DNA of 64,000 nucleotides from positions 3,286,001-3,350,000 of the forward strand of contig NZ_CP125854.1 in NCBI RefSeq assembly GCF_030169785.1, given 5' to 3'. This document shows, piece by piece, positions 1-7,762 of this stretch (position 1 is its first letter; each line of letters begins with the position of its first letter). Below the pieces are notes generated by a model. It was not told where the DNA came from. It worked only from the letters and a program-made list of their open reading frames with translations, and made no database searches. The stretch is from Bdellovibrio sp. 22V (GTDB lineage: Bacteria; Bdellovibrionota; Bdellovibrionia; Bdellovibrionales; Bdellovibrionaceae). The translations under genes were made by a program, and so were the position numbers.

Positions 1-1279
1 TTGCGCTCACCGTCGCCGGCGGCCCTGACATTGCCGGCCCCTGCTGGAACGTCTCGCGAGAAGCGGCGGCATCCGCCAAAGTTTTGTAATCCATCTTGGG
101 CTGCTGAACCGTCGAAGGAAAATTGAAATCTTTTTTCTGAAACTGCGTCACTGTCAAAGAAGTGTCTTCGAAAGCCAGATTTTCTTTGGGCATCGCTGGT
201 ACGACATTCGCAAAATTAGGCAAACCCTGCGTGCTAGTATAATCCGCCGCAGACACATCCGCCAGCGGAGCAAGAGGTTGCGGTCTTTGCTCTTGCGGCA
301 GCCAAGGCGCTTTTTCCAAAGTGCCACGCAAAGCCCCGGCGACAGCACGGAAAGCCAAAGAAGAATCTTGGAACTTCACCTGCGATTTTGTCGGGTGAAT
401 ATTCACGTCGACACAATCAGGATCTGTTTCAACCCAAACAACAGCGATCGGATATTCCCCGTGCATCAGCAGATTGCGATAAGCTTCGTTCACCGCCGCC
501 TGAATACTGCGATCTTGAATCCAGCGGTTTTGCGCGAACAACCAAATGTTTTTCGCCGTCTTCGCCACATTGTGAGGATCCGCGAACACCGCATACGCTT
601 TGACATTCTCGCGCGAAGCTTCGCCTTCAAAGAGAGGTTTGATTTCTAGAATCTGCTCGACACGGTCTTTGCGCGATTTGCAGGCCGGCCAAAAACTGAC
701 CAGCTTGCCGTTTTCCTGGATGCGAAACTCGACATCAAAGTGCGAAAGAGCCATCGCTTTCAAAGTCGTTTTGATCGCGGTATTTTCGGCAGCATCGGAT
801 TTAAGAAACTTTAAACGTGCCGGAGTGTTTTCAAAAAGATTTTCAATCAGGATGGTCGTGCCTTGCGAGCCACCGACTTTATCGAGATCTCTTTTTTTGC
901 CGTACTCACTGACCAACTGGTGCGCCTGCTCGTCGCCTTCGCGACGCGAAGTTAAAGTCAATTTACTGACAGCCGCAATACTCGCCAGCGCTTCACCACG
1001 GAATCCGAAAGTGCGCAGCTTCCACAGATCATCTGTTTTTGAAATTTTACTTGTTGCGAATCTTTCCAAAGCCTTCGGCAGATCCTCGGGCGACATCCCT
1101 TTTCCGTTGTCGATCACTTTAACAATTCGCCCGCCATCAAAAAACTCGACATGCACGCGCGTGGCGCCCGCATCGATACTGTTTTCTACAAGTTCTTTAA
1201 CGAGATGAGCAGGACGCTCCACCACCTCGCCAGCGGCAATTTGGTCGACGACTTCAGGAGATAGGACTTGGATTGACAT
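1..1279 (-). CDS. mutL: DNA mismatch repair protein MutL (5' part, cut by window edge)
   Basis: This is the N-terminal ~426 residues of MutL, the ATPase that links MutS mismatch recognition to strand incision and repair. The reading frame stays open to base 1. The GHKL ATPase motifs are all visible: EN at residues 32-33 within ENSIDAG, DNGKGM at 57-62 and GFRGEAL at 92-98, followed by the transducer domain and the start of a Pro/Ala-rich linker. The start at 1279 gives MSIQVL, which lines up with the usual MutL N-terminus (MPIQVL); an in-frame ATG at 1294 is possible, and neither has a clear Shine-Dalgarno sequence. The C-terminal dimerisation domain lies outside the window. The gene upstream runs in the same direction. 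Confidence 0.97.
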   Translation of the reverse strand, partial: MSIQVLSPEVVDQIAAGEVVERPAHLVKELVENSIDAGATRVHVEFFDGGRIVKVIDNGKGMSPEDLPKALERFATSKISKTDDLWKLRTFGFRGEALASIAAVSKLTLTSRREGDEQAHQLVSEYGKKRDLDKVGGSQGTTILIENLFENTPARLKFLKSDAAENTAIKTTLKAMALSHFDVEFRIQENGKLVSFWPACKSRKDRVEQILEIKPLFEGEASRENVKAYAVFADPHNVAKTAKNIWLFAQNRWIQDRSIQAAVNEAYRNLLMHGEYPIAVVWVETDPDCVDVNIHPTKSQVKFQDSSLAFRAVAGALRGTLEKAPWLPQEQRPQPLAPLADVSAADYTSTQGLPNFANVVPAMPKENLAFEDTSLTVTQFQKKDFNFPSTVQQPKMDYKTLADAAASRETFQQGPAMSGPPATVSA

Positions 1280-1362
1280 AGAGGGAATTTGCATGAGGAG
1301 ACTGCGCAAGTCATCCCTGAGTACGGTGCGCAGTCTAAATTTCAGGCCAAATATGCTGTGCG

Positions 1363-2232
1363 TTAAAACTCCCAGCCGAGGTTTAATCCCAAACCGTAAT
1401 AACGTGAACGTTCCCAATAATATTTGGCGTCCGTTCGCAGCGACACGGGCCCCAGGCGGAATGCCACGCCAAGATCAAACACGGCCCCCAAACTCATATC
1501 GTCCGCAGAGTAAGAAATCGTTTTCGTTCCATTCGGAAGTTCAAGGTTGAAATGTGAGTATTTAAACATAGGACCGAAGCCATAATAAAACAGCATCGAC
1601 TTTCCTTTGGGCAAAACGGTTTGCAGCAAAAAATCGGCGATGAAAATAAATCCATCCGCACTTTTTCCTGTTTCATCCGCATAGTAGCTAGGAGCTGACG
1701 GCGCGAAAATAATATTCGCGTCCGTGTAAATGTCGCCCGTAAACATCGTGTTGAAGCCGTTAAACTTTACACCATAAAATATCATACTCGCGGAGCGCTC
1801 TTCACCCATTGTGTCTTCGGTGAAGTTGATCATTTCAATATCAAGACCGCGATAGCGAGATGCAAAGAAGGGTTTACGGCGTTTGTCTTTTTTCTCTTCC
1901 GAGGGCTGGTTTTTTTCCGGTTCTGCTAGTTTGATCACTCCCGGCTTTACATCTGTATCAGCAATCCAACCCGTCGTTCCCGGCTTCAATCTGATTTTGT
2001 AAAACGGTCCTTTTTTCTTTGTGGAAACGCTGTAAACACCACCCCTTTTCAGAGTGGAAATCACCGGCGCATCAAAATCCGCATCTTGATAAACCAAAGC
2101 ACCTTCAAGCATCACAGTCGCCTGTTGCGCTTGCGCCCACACAAATACCGGAAACAAAAGGAAAACAAAAAAGAAAGATATAAAAGCTGCATGACGGGCC
2201 CCTATACGAGGCGCAAGGAGAAAGCCGTACAT
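1363..2232 (-). CDS. Exported SH3-domain protein with a beta-barrel-like C-terminal half
   Basis: The start at 2232 gives a short basic stretch, a strong hydrophobic segment and a cleavage-like site after VWAQAQ, so the protein is probably exported. After the signal comes a bacterial SH3-like region (about residues 35-95: paired strands with GGVYSV and the TGWI signature typical of such domains). A charged Glu/Lys-rich linker follows. The last ~160 residues alternate hydrophobic and polar residues and end in an aromatic Phe, as in small outer-membrane barrels. I infer an outer-membrane protein whose SH3 part faces the periplasm, perhaps touching peptidoglycan. A longer start at 2307 would overlap the upstream glycosyltransferase gene. 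The family is not recognised beyond this. Confidence 0.7.
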   Translation of the reverse strand: MYGFLLAPRIGARHAAFISFFFVFLLFPVFVWAQAQQATVMLEGALVYQDADFDAPVISTLKRGGVYSVSTKKKGPFYKIRLKPGTTGWIADTDVKPGVIKLAEPEKNQPSEEKKDKRRKPFFASRYRGLDIEMINFTEDTMGEERSASMIFYGVKFNGFNTMFTGDIYTDANIIFAPSAPSYYADETGKSADGFIFIADFLLQTVLPKGKSMLFYYGFGPMFKYSHFNLELPNGTKTISYSADDMSLGAVFDLGVAFRLGPVSLRTDAKYYWERSRYYGLGLNLGWEF

Positions 2233-2281
2233 CGTACGGCGCCGACGCGGCAACAAAACAGAGAGGCCCGGCAGGTGGCTT

Positions 2282-2977
2282 TTATTTAAAGCGCATGAGC
2301 CAGACACGATAGAATGCCTCTAAGACAATTTTGAGGGACATCTTACTTTGCCCCACGCGACGGTCTTCAAAAACGATCGGCGATTCCGCTCCCTTGAAAC
2401 CCTTTTTAAGAGCTTTGTATTTCAATTCAATTTGGAAGCTGTAACCATTCGACTCGACAGTCGCGAGATCAATCGCGTGCAAAACTTCTTTCTTCCACGC
2501 ATTGAAACCGCCCGTCCAATCGTTCAACGGAAAACCTAAAATAAGGCGCGCATAAATACCGCCCCCACGGGAAATAATCTTACGTAAAATTCCCCAGTTC
2601 ACCGTGCGACCGCCCTGTATATAGCGGGAGCCCACAGCGAAATCATGAGTTTCCAGCTTCTTAAGCAAAGGTCCCAAATCCTCTGGACGATGTGAGAAAT
2701 CAGCATCCATTTCTGTGATCGCTTCAAAACCGTGATCCATACCCCAACGGAAACCGGCGATATACGCTTTTCCCAAACCTTGTTTGCCGGGACGAGAAAG
2801 CAAATGCAGCTGTGGAAGAGTTTTTTGCATTTCCTTTACAATAGCGCCCGTACCATCCGGGGAGTTGTCGTCAACCACAAGAATTTCGACGCCAAGATTC
2901 TGTGCCAAAACTGCAGGCACGATGTTCTGAATGTTTTCTTTTTCATTGTACGTAGGAATAACGACCAGTGTTTTCAT
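2282..2977 (-). CDS. GT2 glycosyltransferase, polyprenol-phosphate mannose synthase type
   Basis: This 231-residue protein is a GT-A fold family 2 glycosyltransferase resembling dolichol/polyprenol monophosphomannose synthases (DPM1 type). Such enzymes move a sugar from a nucleotide donor to a lipid phosphate at the cytoplasmic face of the membrane. Key motifs are VIPTYNE near the N-terminus, DDNSPDGT at residues 36-43 and the metal-binding EMDADFSHRPED at 89-100. It lacks the C-terminal membrane segments seen in some bacterial homologues and ends about where the catalytic domain ends. A strong AAGGGGG ribosome site precedes the ATG. The sugar and acceptor cannot be told from sequence. Confidence 0.88.
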   Translation of the reverse strand: MKTLVVIPTYNEKENIQNIVPAVLAQNLGVEILVVDDNSPDGTGAIVKEMQKTLPQLHLLSRPGKQGLGKAYIAGFRWGMDHGFEAITEMDADFSHRPEDLGPLLKKLETHDFAVGSRYIQGGRTVNWGILRKIISRGGGIYARLILGFPLNDWTGGFNAWKKEVLHAIDLATVESNGYSFQIELKYKALKKGFKGAESPIVFEDRRVGQSKMSLKIVLEAFYRVWLMRFK

Positions 2978-3022
2978 GCCCCCTTAACCTGTCATAAAGA
3001 GGCCTGGTTGTCTATCTTTAGA

Positions 3023-3463
3023 TCAAATTGAACGGGAGACTAAGCGGCCTTTTTCCTTAGTTTGCAAGGCTTTCGCTTTCTCTGCGGGAATTGCGGGCAA
3101 ATTAAGCGGCTTTGCGAGTAAATATTTAGGATCTTGCTTACGCATATCCAATTGCTCTTTTACTTTTGCCGCCGCGGCCTCAGGATTTTTCAAATACATC
3201 ACCGGATCAAATCCGCACTGGCGGCAGACCACGGAAAGACGCCAACGAATTTTCACGAAGACTTCTGAAATCGCCAAGCACACGACAAAAACAATCATCA
3301 CACGCGGATCAAATTGTTGCCAGATCGCGAACATCAAAACCACCGAAGCCAAAGCACTTGCCAGGAGGTTCATAACAGAGATGTTCTTCTTGCGATAAAT
3401 ACGGCGCGGACTTTTACAAAACGCGCAGAAACAATTGTGACGTTGGGAGAAAAGAGCAAACAT
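3023..3463 (-). CDS. Membrane protein with two CxxC knuckles around a transmembrane hairpin
   Basis: This 146-residue protein is not recognised. The N-terminus carries a CAFCK motif (Cys13 and Cys16) followed by a basic patch. Two hydrophobic segments (roughly residues 30-65) come next, then a second CRQCGFDP motif. The C-terminal part is soluble, charged and Ala/Lys-rich. Two CxxC pairs on the same side of a membrane hairpin could form one zinc ribbon, which is inferred. The start is uncertain because upstream ribosome-site similarity is weak. It is divergent from the exported protein at 3543. Confidence 0.6.
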   Translation of the reverse strand: MFALFSQRHNCFCAFCKSPRRIYRKKNISVMNLLASALASVVLMFAIWQQFDPRVMIVFVVCLAISEVFVKIRWRLSVVCRQCGFDPVMYLKNPEAAAAKVKEQLDMRKQDPKYLLAKPLNLPAIPAEKAKALQTKEKGRLVSRSI

Positions 3464-3542
3464 ACTTTAAGTGTGCCAACAATGAGGTCTAGAACGAAAG
3501 ATGAATTTTTGAAAAATGACAAAGCCTTGCTAGAATTAAGAA

Positions 3543-4202
3543 ATGCAAATGTATAAAACAATCCAATTCGTTTTAGTCGCAGCTTCCCTTTTAACAGCTC
3601 CCACTTTAGTCCAGGCCGCATCCGGCTCCTCTGAGTATGAAGAGGTCAGCTACGATCAGCTTTTGAACGAACTGAGCGAGAAGAAGAACGGCTTCACACA
3701 AAAGCAAAACAGTTCTTTGGATGACGTTCGCTTGCACGCCGGGATCGGTTACGTAAATTCCTTTTCGAACATCTCTGCCCAAAAGCAAAACTTCAACCGC
3801 CATGCAAATGGGATTCAGCTATCTTTAGGCATGGATCTTTTCTCTCCGAATTGGTACTCCGAGGGTGTTTTCAGAAATTACGGCGTGAATGAATCCGGAA
3901 CTGAAGAAATGACTTTGCGCGAGTTCGATCTTAAAGTCGGTTACACCAACCGCCTTGAAAGCATCTGGAAATACACTTTGAGCACAGGGCTTTCCAATCG
4001 TTTCTTGAAATTCAAAGACTCCGCCAAAGGCATCGACGTTGACGACACGACTCCTTCATTGGTGATCTCCACGGGCTTTAACGCTCAAGTGCACAGAAAT
4101 CTTTCTTTAGGTGCCGAAGTCAGTGGTCGCTCTTCTTTGATCAACAGAACAGCGGATAAAAACTCCTTTGACTTTGCATTTCGCCTGACCACGTCCCTAT
4201 AA
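3543..4202 (+). CDS. Exported protein, probable small outer-membrane beta-barrel
   Basis: This 219-residue protein has a clear signal peptide ending near VQAAS. A short charged helical stretch follows (YDQLLNELSEKKNGF). The remaining ~160 residues show alternating patterns typical of outer-membrane strands: LHAGIGYVNSF, LSLGMDLFS, DLKVGYTNRL, SLGAEVSGRSS, ending in FAFRLTTSL. The aromatic-rich alternation suggests eight or so strands. No enzyme motif is seen. The ribosome site is weak. It is followed after 6 bases by the next gene, so the two may be co-transcribed. The specific family is not recognised. Confidence 0.65.
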   Translation: MQMYKTIQFVLVAASLLTAPTLVQAASGSSEYEEVSYDQLLNELSEKKNGFTQKQNSSLDDVRLHAGIGYVNSFSNISAQKQNFNRHANGIQLSLGMDLFSPNWYSEGVFRNYGVNESGTEEMTLREFDLKVGYTNRLESIWKYTLSTGLSNRFLKFKDSAKGIDVDDTTPSLVISTGFNAQVHRNLSLGAEVSGRSSLINRTADKNSFDFAFRLTTSL

Positions 4203-4208
4203 TGGGGC

Positions 4209-4874
4209 GTGGACATCATCGTATTCATTCTTTCAGTTGCCGTCTTCCTTTTAGGTCTCGCCCTTTTTTCCAATCGAGTGCGAGCCCGGCAAGAAATCCC
4301 CTTTGATTTAAAACCCAATTGTCTGCTGACTCGTTGGCCTTTGCTTTTTGTGACCGGCCCCCGCTCTATTTTTTATTTCAGTTCTTACTGGAATCTCTAC
4401 ACGTCCTTTTTAGCTGAACACGGTTATGAGGTTTTCACCTTGCACCTTCCCTGGAAGGACAGCGAAGAGCGCCGCGAACGTGTCGCGCATTTCTTGGACC
4501 AACAAGAAAAACACCAGCGCCGTTTTCATCTTTTCGTCGACACTCCGACTTTGACGGAACTCAAAGATCTTTTGGCGCAAAGAAAATCGCCGGCGGTGAT
4601 AAGCCTTAGCGAAATCCGCGACGCCCATGTACCGGCAGAGCCCGGCTCCTTAAAAGGCTTCCCCCTCCCCTTGGCGGAGATTGAATGCCTGCCCTCTGGG
4701 AATGGATCTTTCTTTCTGAAACTCACGTATCGTTTGCACAAGGCTTTAAGCAAACCGGCTTTACCCTCTTTGAGTACTTTGGGCGCCGACAAAGACACGG
4801 CTGTCGCCAACGGCCTGCTGTTACTTGAAAGAGCGCAAGTTCTGGCGGAAATGGATTTACGGGACGACTTGTAA
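4209..4874 (+). CDS. Membrane-anchored protein with a degenerate lipase-like N-terminus
   Basis: This 221-residue product starts with GTG six bases after the upstream stop. An N-terminal hydrophobic anchor (about residues 3-20) is followed by a stretch resembling the beginning of alpha/beta hydrolases of the triacylglycerol lipase type: PLLFVTGPRS, then a YW...L...GYEVFTL pattern. The nucleophile elbow GxSxG is absent and the protein ends before a full hydrolase fold would be complete. It may be a truncated or repurposed hydrolase relative. The C-terminal third is helical with several Leu/Ala runs. Function unknown. Confidence 0.55.
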   Translation: MDIIVFILSVAVFLLGLALFSNRVRARQEIPFDLKPNCLLTRWPLLFVTGPRSIFYFSSYWNLYTSFLAEHGYEVFTLHLPWKDSEERRERVAHFLDQQEKHQRRFHLFVDTPTLTELKDLLAQRKSPAVISLSEIRDAHVPAEPGSLKGFPLPLAEIECLPSGNGSFFLKLTYRLHKALSKPALPSLSTLGADKDTAVANGLLLLERAQVLAEMDLRDDL

Positions 4875-4915
4875 ATCCCCTTGCTTAGCTGGCCTCAGAA
4901 TGATGCAATAGAGTC

Positions 4916-5485
4916 ATGAGCGACTACAGAGACGTGACACCGAATTCATCCTTTGAACCCGCGAAAGAAGTCTTTCGCTACATCATTAACTATCTCCGTC
5001 ATCCTATTGAGAAAATAAAAACTCTCCCTGACTGGAGCTGGTCGACTCTAATCATCACTTTGATTGTGATCTCGATGACTTCGGGTGTGCTGACAGGGCT
5101 TGTGCCTCCCAACTTTTTCCGAATTGTTGGCGGGATTGTGATTTCTCCGATTGTGGGTGTGGTCACGACTTTCATTGGCGCTTTGTTCATCTACTATTAC
5201 TTTCAGGTTTTTGAAAAGCGCACTTGCTCGATGCGCAAGATCTTCACTTTGATTTTGTTCGCGAACATTCCATTCTTTGCTTTTCAAGTGGGTTCCGAGA
5301 TGATTCCACCCATCACGCTGGTGGGGTTTGCGTTCACAGCTCTTCTGATGGCGGTCGGCTTAACGGAAAACTTTCAAATGCAAAAACGCCGCGCGCTTCG
5401 CTTGGTTACGATCCTATTTGCCATTGTTTTCATTATCTGGCTCTGGAACCGGATTGATATTTCTCGTCTTGAAAGATTGGGATAA
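4916..5485 (+). CDS. Yip1-domain-like integral membrane protein
   Basis: This 189-residue protein has a short soluble N-terminus with FRYIINYLRHP, then five hydrophobic segments from about residue 40 to 180. The layout, including a Gly-rich second helix pair (GIVISPIVGVVTTFIGALFIYYYF) broken by basic loops, fits the Yip1/YIF1 family of small polytopic proteins, whose bacterial members have no settled function. The gene ends immediately before a strong intrinsic terminator at 5485-5516, so it closes a plus-strand unit that may begin at 3543. Confidence 0.6.
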   Translation: MSDYRDVTPNSSFEPAKEVFRYIINYLRHPIEKIKTLPDWSWSTLIITLIVISMTSGVLTGLVPPNFFRIVGGIVISPIVGVVTTFIGALFIYYYFQVFEKRTCSMRKIFTLILFANIPFFAFQVGSEMIPPITLVGFAFTALLMAVGLTENFQMQKRRALRLVTILFAIVFIIWLWNRIDISRLERLG

Positions 5486-5516
5486 AAAAGACCGGGTCCT
5501 CCCGGTCTTTTTTTTT
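5485..5516 (+). terminator. Intrinsic terminator after the Yip1-like gene
   Basis: A perfect 10-bp stem (5487-5496 with 5501-5510; AAAGACCGGG against its complement) with a TCCT loop is followed by a run of nine T residues counted from the stem end. The A-run on the 5' side could let it work on the minus strand too, but no minus gene ends here. Confidence 0.9.
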
Positions 5517-5591
5517 GCCGCTAAACATGTGTCAGCTGTTCTCTTGTAATACATCAAACTAAACCGGAAGAATTTAGAATATGTTCTGAAT

Positions 5592-5618
5592 CTTGTTAGC
5601 CTTAAAAGCTCTAACAAG
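5592..5618 (+). promoter_or_regulatory. Inverted repeat reaching into the ribosome site of the 5629 gene
   Basis: CTTGTTAG (5592-5599) and CTAACAAG (5611-5618) form a perfect 8-bp stem with an 11-nt loop. The 3' arm ends in AAG, which is the first half of the AAGGAAG ribosome site (5616-5621) of the exported propeller gene starting at 5629. The inverted repeat is seen directly; an effect on translation is inferred. Confidence 0.4.
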
Positions 5619-5628
5619 GAAGTGACAA

Positions 5629-7023
5629 ATGCGTTTCTCACTTTTTATTTCGCTCGTTTTACTCTGTACGAACACTTATGCCCGCGCACCTTTGCTGGAA
5701 GACTCTTTTACCAAAGACTTTTTATTAGGGACCGCGCCTACGGGGTGTATGCCCAAGGGAATGAAAGTAGAACCGACGGGACGTTTTCTGTATGTCGCGG
5801 AGATGTGCGGAAAAATAGACCCCAGCATTAAACAGCGGGTTCCGACAACATCCATCTTCAATCTGCAAAAACGCGCCTTGGAAAAAACAGTTGTTACACC
5901 TGTTGGCATCAAGGGTGGAATTTTCGCAAACACCGAGGTTGATTTTTCTGTCGATGGCAAGTGGGCTTTTATCTCGCGCGCAGAAGGCGATAAAACGTCC
6001 GAGATCTTCTTAGACGGCGGACTTCTGACGGTCGTGAACACCGTCACTCAAAAAATCGCGAAATACATTCCCACAAAGGGCGCTGGCTCCAAAATTATCG
6101 CAGCCCGCCCCTTCGTTAAAGAATCACCCGGAGAACAAATCATCTATGTCGCTAACTATTTTTCCGATGACGTCAGCATCATTGACGTTTCAAAATTGCG
6201 CGACGATGGCAATCTGGACGGCAGCGCTCACTATATCGGGAAGATTCGCTTAAAGACGAACTTCACCAATCCAAATATCAAAAAATACCTTATCGCCCCG
6301 CGCGGCATCGCTTTTACGCCGGATGGGAAATACGCACTGATTCTGGCCACTGAAACCGGCAGCCTTATTATTGTGGATGCCGTTCATCACAAACAAATCG
6401 CGGAACTTGCACCGATGGATCTGGCAACCGCCGGCCGTGCCGTCAATCTTCGCCACGTCGTCGTTTCCAAAGATGGTCGCACCGCTTATTTCAGTCACAT
6501 GCGCGGCAATGCCATCTCTCGCATCAACATGAAAAAACTGATGGAGGAAGTTCTTACGGTGACCACGACGTCGACGCCTGTCTTGGCATCCACCACTTGG
6601 AAAAATCTTCTTATTCCTTTTCACACTCGTGACGGGAGAAAAAATCTGCTGGTGCTGGAAGACTATCCCAAGGATCACCCCAATTTTCCGAATCAGAAAT
6701 GGGAGCTCGCCCACCCAAACACCATCGCCTTAGATCCCGTGCACAACCGTTATCTTTACGTGTCTTCACGAACGACGACGTCTCTTGAAGACAGCCGCGT
6801 TGATCCCAAAATCAAAGGCAAGATCGACATTATCGACGTCAGAAACGGACAGCTGGTTTTCAGTCTGGTCGGCGGATCTCAACCCACGGCTTTGGAAGTT
6901 TCTCCCGACGGAAAAACCTTGATGTCAGCAGGTCTTAAAGATGATCAGGTTTATTTTTTCGATCTCAAGAAAATTCTGTCGATCTACGAGTATCAAATTT
7001 CGTCTAAAGCATCACATCAATAA
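5629..7023 (+). CDS. Exported YncE-like (YVTN) beta-propeller protein
   Basis: This 464-residue protein has a signal peptide (cleavage near TYARA). Repeats with the YVTN/YncE signature follow: PTGRFLYVAEMCG, YVANYFSDDVSIIDV, PRGIAFTPDGKYALILATETGSLIIVD, VVSKDGRTAYFSHMRGNAIS, RYLYVSSR and a terminal SPDGKTLMSAG. This predicts a seven-bladed propeller in the periplasm or on the surface. Family members bind DNA or ligands, or are secreted virulence-associated proteins; no catalytic residues can be assigned. The 3' end overlaps the convergent J-domain gene by 20 bp. The ribosome site AAGGAAG lies next to an inverted repeat. Confidence 0.82.
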   Translation: MRFSLFISLVLLCTNTYARAPLLEDSFTKDFLLGTAPTGCMPKGMKVEPTGRFLYVAEMCGKIDPSIKQRVPTTSIFNLQKRALEKTVVTPVGIKGGIFANTEVDFSVDGKWAFISRAEGDKTSEIFLDGGLLTVVNTVTQKIAKYIPTKGAGSKIIAARPFVKESPGEQIIYVANYFSDDVSIIDVSKLRDDGNLDGSAHYIGKIRLKTNFTNPNIKKYLIAPRGIAFTPDGKYALILATETGSLIIVDAVHHKQIAELAPMDLATAGRAVNLRHVVVSKDGRTAYFSHMRGNAISRINMKKLMEEVLTVTTTSTPVLASTTWKNLLIPFHTRDGRKNLLVLEDYPKDHPNFPNQKWELAHPNTIALDPVHNRYLYVSSRTTTSLEDSRVDPKIKGKIDIIDVRNGQLVFSLVGGSQPTALEVSPDGKTLMSAGLKDDQVYFFDLKKILSIYEYQISSKASHQ

Positions 7024-7762
7024 AGGACTTAAAGAACCCATCCCCGCAGCGAGCAGTGTCTTCATAAAACTTCGCCGCTTGCTGCGCACGGAAATCCACC
7101 GGACCCTTTGGTTTCTCCGTCGTTCGCGGAGCCGCCTCTGTCCTGGGTGATTCCACCGCTGCCTTCGAAGATTCTGCTTTTGGAGCTTCTGTTTTGAAAG
7201 AGTCGTTGTTCGTAAAATTCGGCTTTGGCTTTTCGTAAGTATCTGGCGCAGGACGCGGAGGTTCTTTCGCGGTCTCAGCTTTTGCTTGGGCTTGGGCTTC
7301 GGCTTTTGCCCGCGCATCCGCTTCGGCCTGAGCTTTTGCCTCTGCTTCCGCGGTAAAATCCGGAGGTGTCCATTTTTTCGTAGAAGGATTGTTGGGTTTA
7401 GCGCTCGCGTTCGGCGCAGTTTTAGAGCCGGTGTTTGTCTGTGTATTTACCTTCACCGTCTTGTCGTATTTTTGCCGAGCTATCGGATCCATCAAAGTGT
7501 CACGCGTGATGTTTAACTTCTTCATCACTTCCGTCGCCGCGTGAAGTTTTTGCGGCTCATTGAGGTAACGATCCGGATGATACACTTTCATCAAACGGCG
7601 GTAAGCCGCGCGAATTTCATCCGAGGAGGCATTTTTATCAACGCCCAAAACTTGGTAGTAGTTGCTTTGAGAGTTCATGATACGGCGAACCTCATCGGCG
7701 GTCTGGGCTTTCACCGGCAAAGAAAAAAGTGTGATCAATAAGATGAGATGCTTCACTTGCAC
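7004..7762 (-). CDS. Exported J-domain (DnaJ-like) protein
   Basis: This 252-residue protein begins with a signal peptide of about 20 residues ending KAQ. A canonical J domain follows (residues ~33-90): YYQVLGV, RAAYRRLMKVYHPDR with the invariant HPD at 62-64, then the QKYDK end of helix IV. The remaining ~150 residues are low-complexity, rich in Ala, Glu, Lys and Pro, and contain a short EAKAQAEADARAKAE repeat. J domains stimulate Hsp70 ATPases, which are cytoplasmic, so an exported J protein is odd. The start overlaps the 3' end of the upstream exported protein gene (7753-9312) by 10 bp, implying translation coupling. Confidence 0.85.
   Translation of the reverse strand: MQVKHLILLITLFSLPVKAQTADEVRRIMNSQSNYYQVLGVDKNASSDEIRAAYRRLMKVYHPDRYLNEPQKLHAATEVMKKLNITRDTLMDPIARQKYDKTVKVNTQTNTGSKTAPNASAKPNNPSTKKWTPPDFTAEAEAKAQAEADARAKAEAQAQAKAETAKEPPRPAPDTYEKPKPNFTNNDSFKTEAPKAESSKAAVESPRTEAAPRTTEKPKGPVDFRAQQAAKFYEDTARCGDGFFKSFIDVML

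Noticed and set aside
600-1208. 202-codon plus-strand frame
   Set aside because: It lies wholly antisense to the conserved MutL ATPase domain and has no family features.
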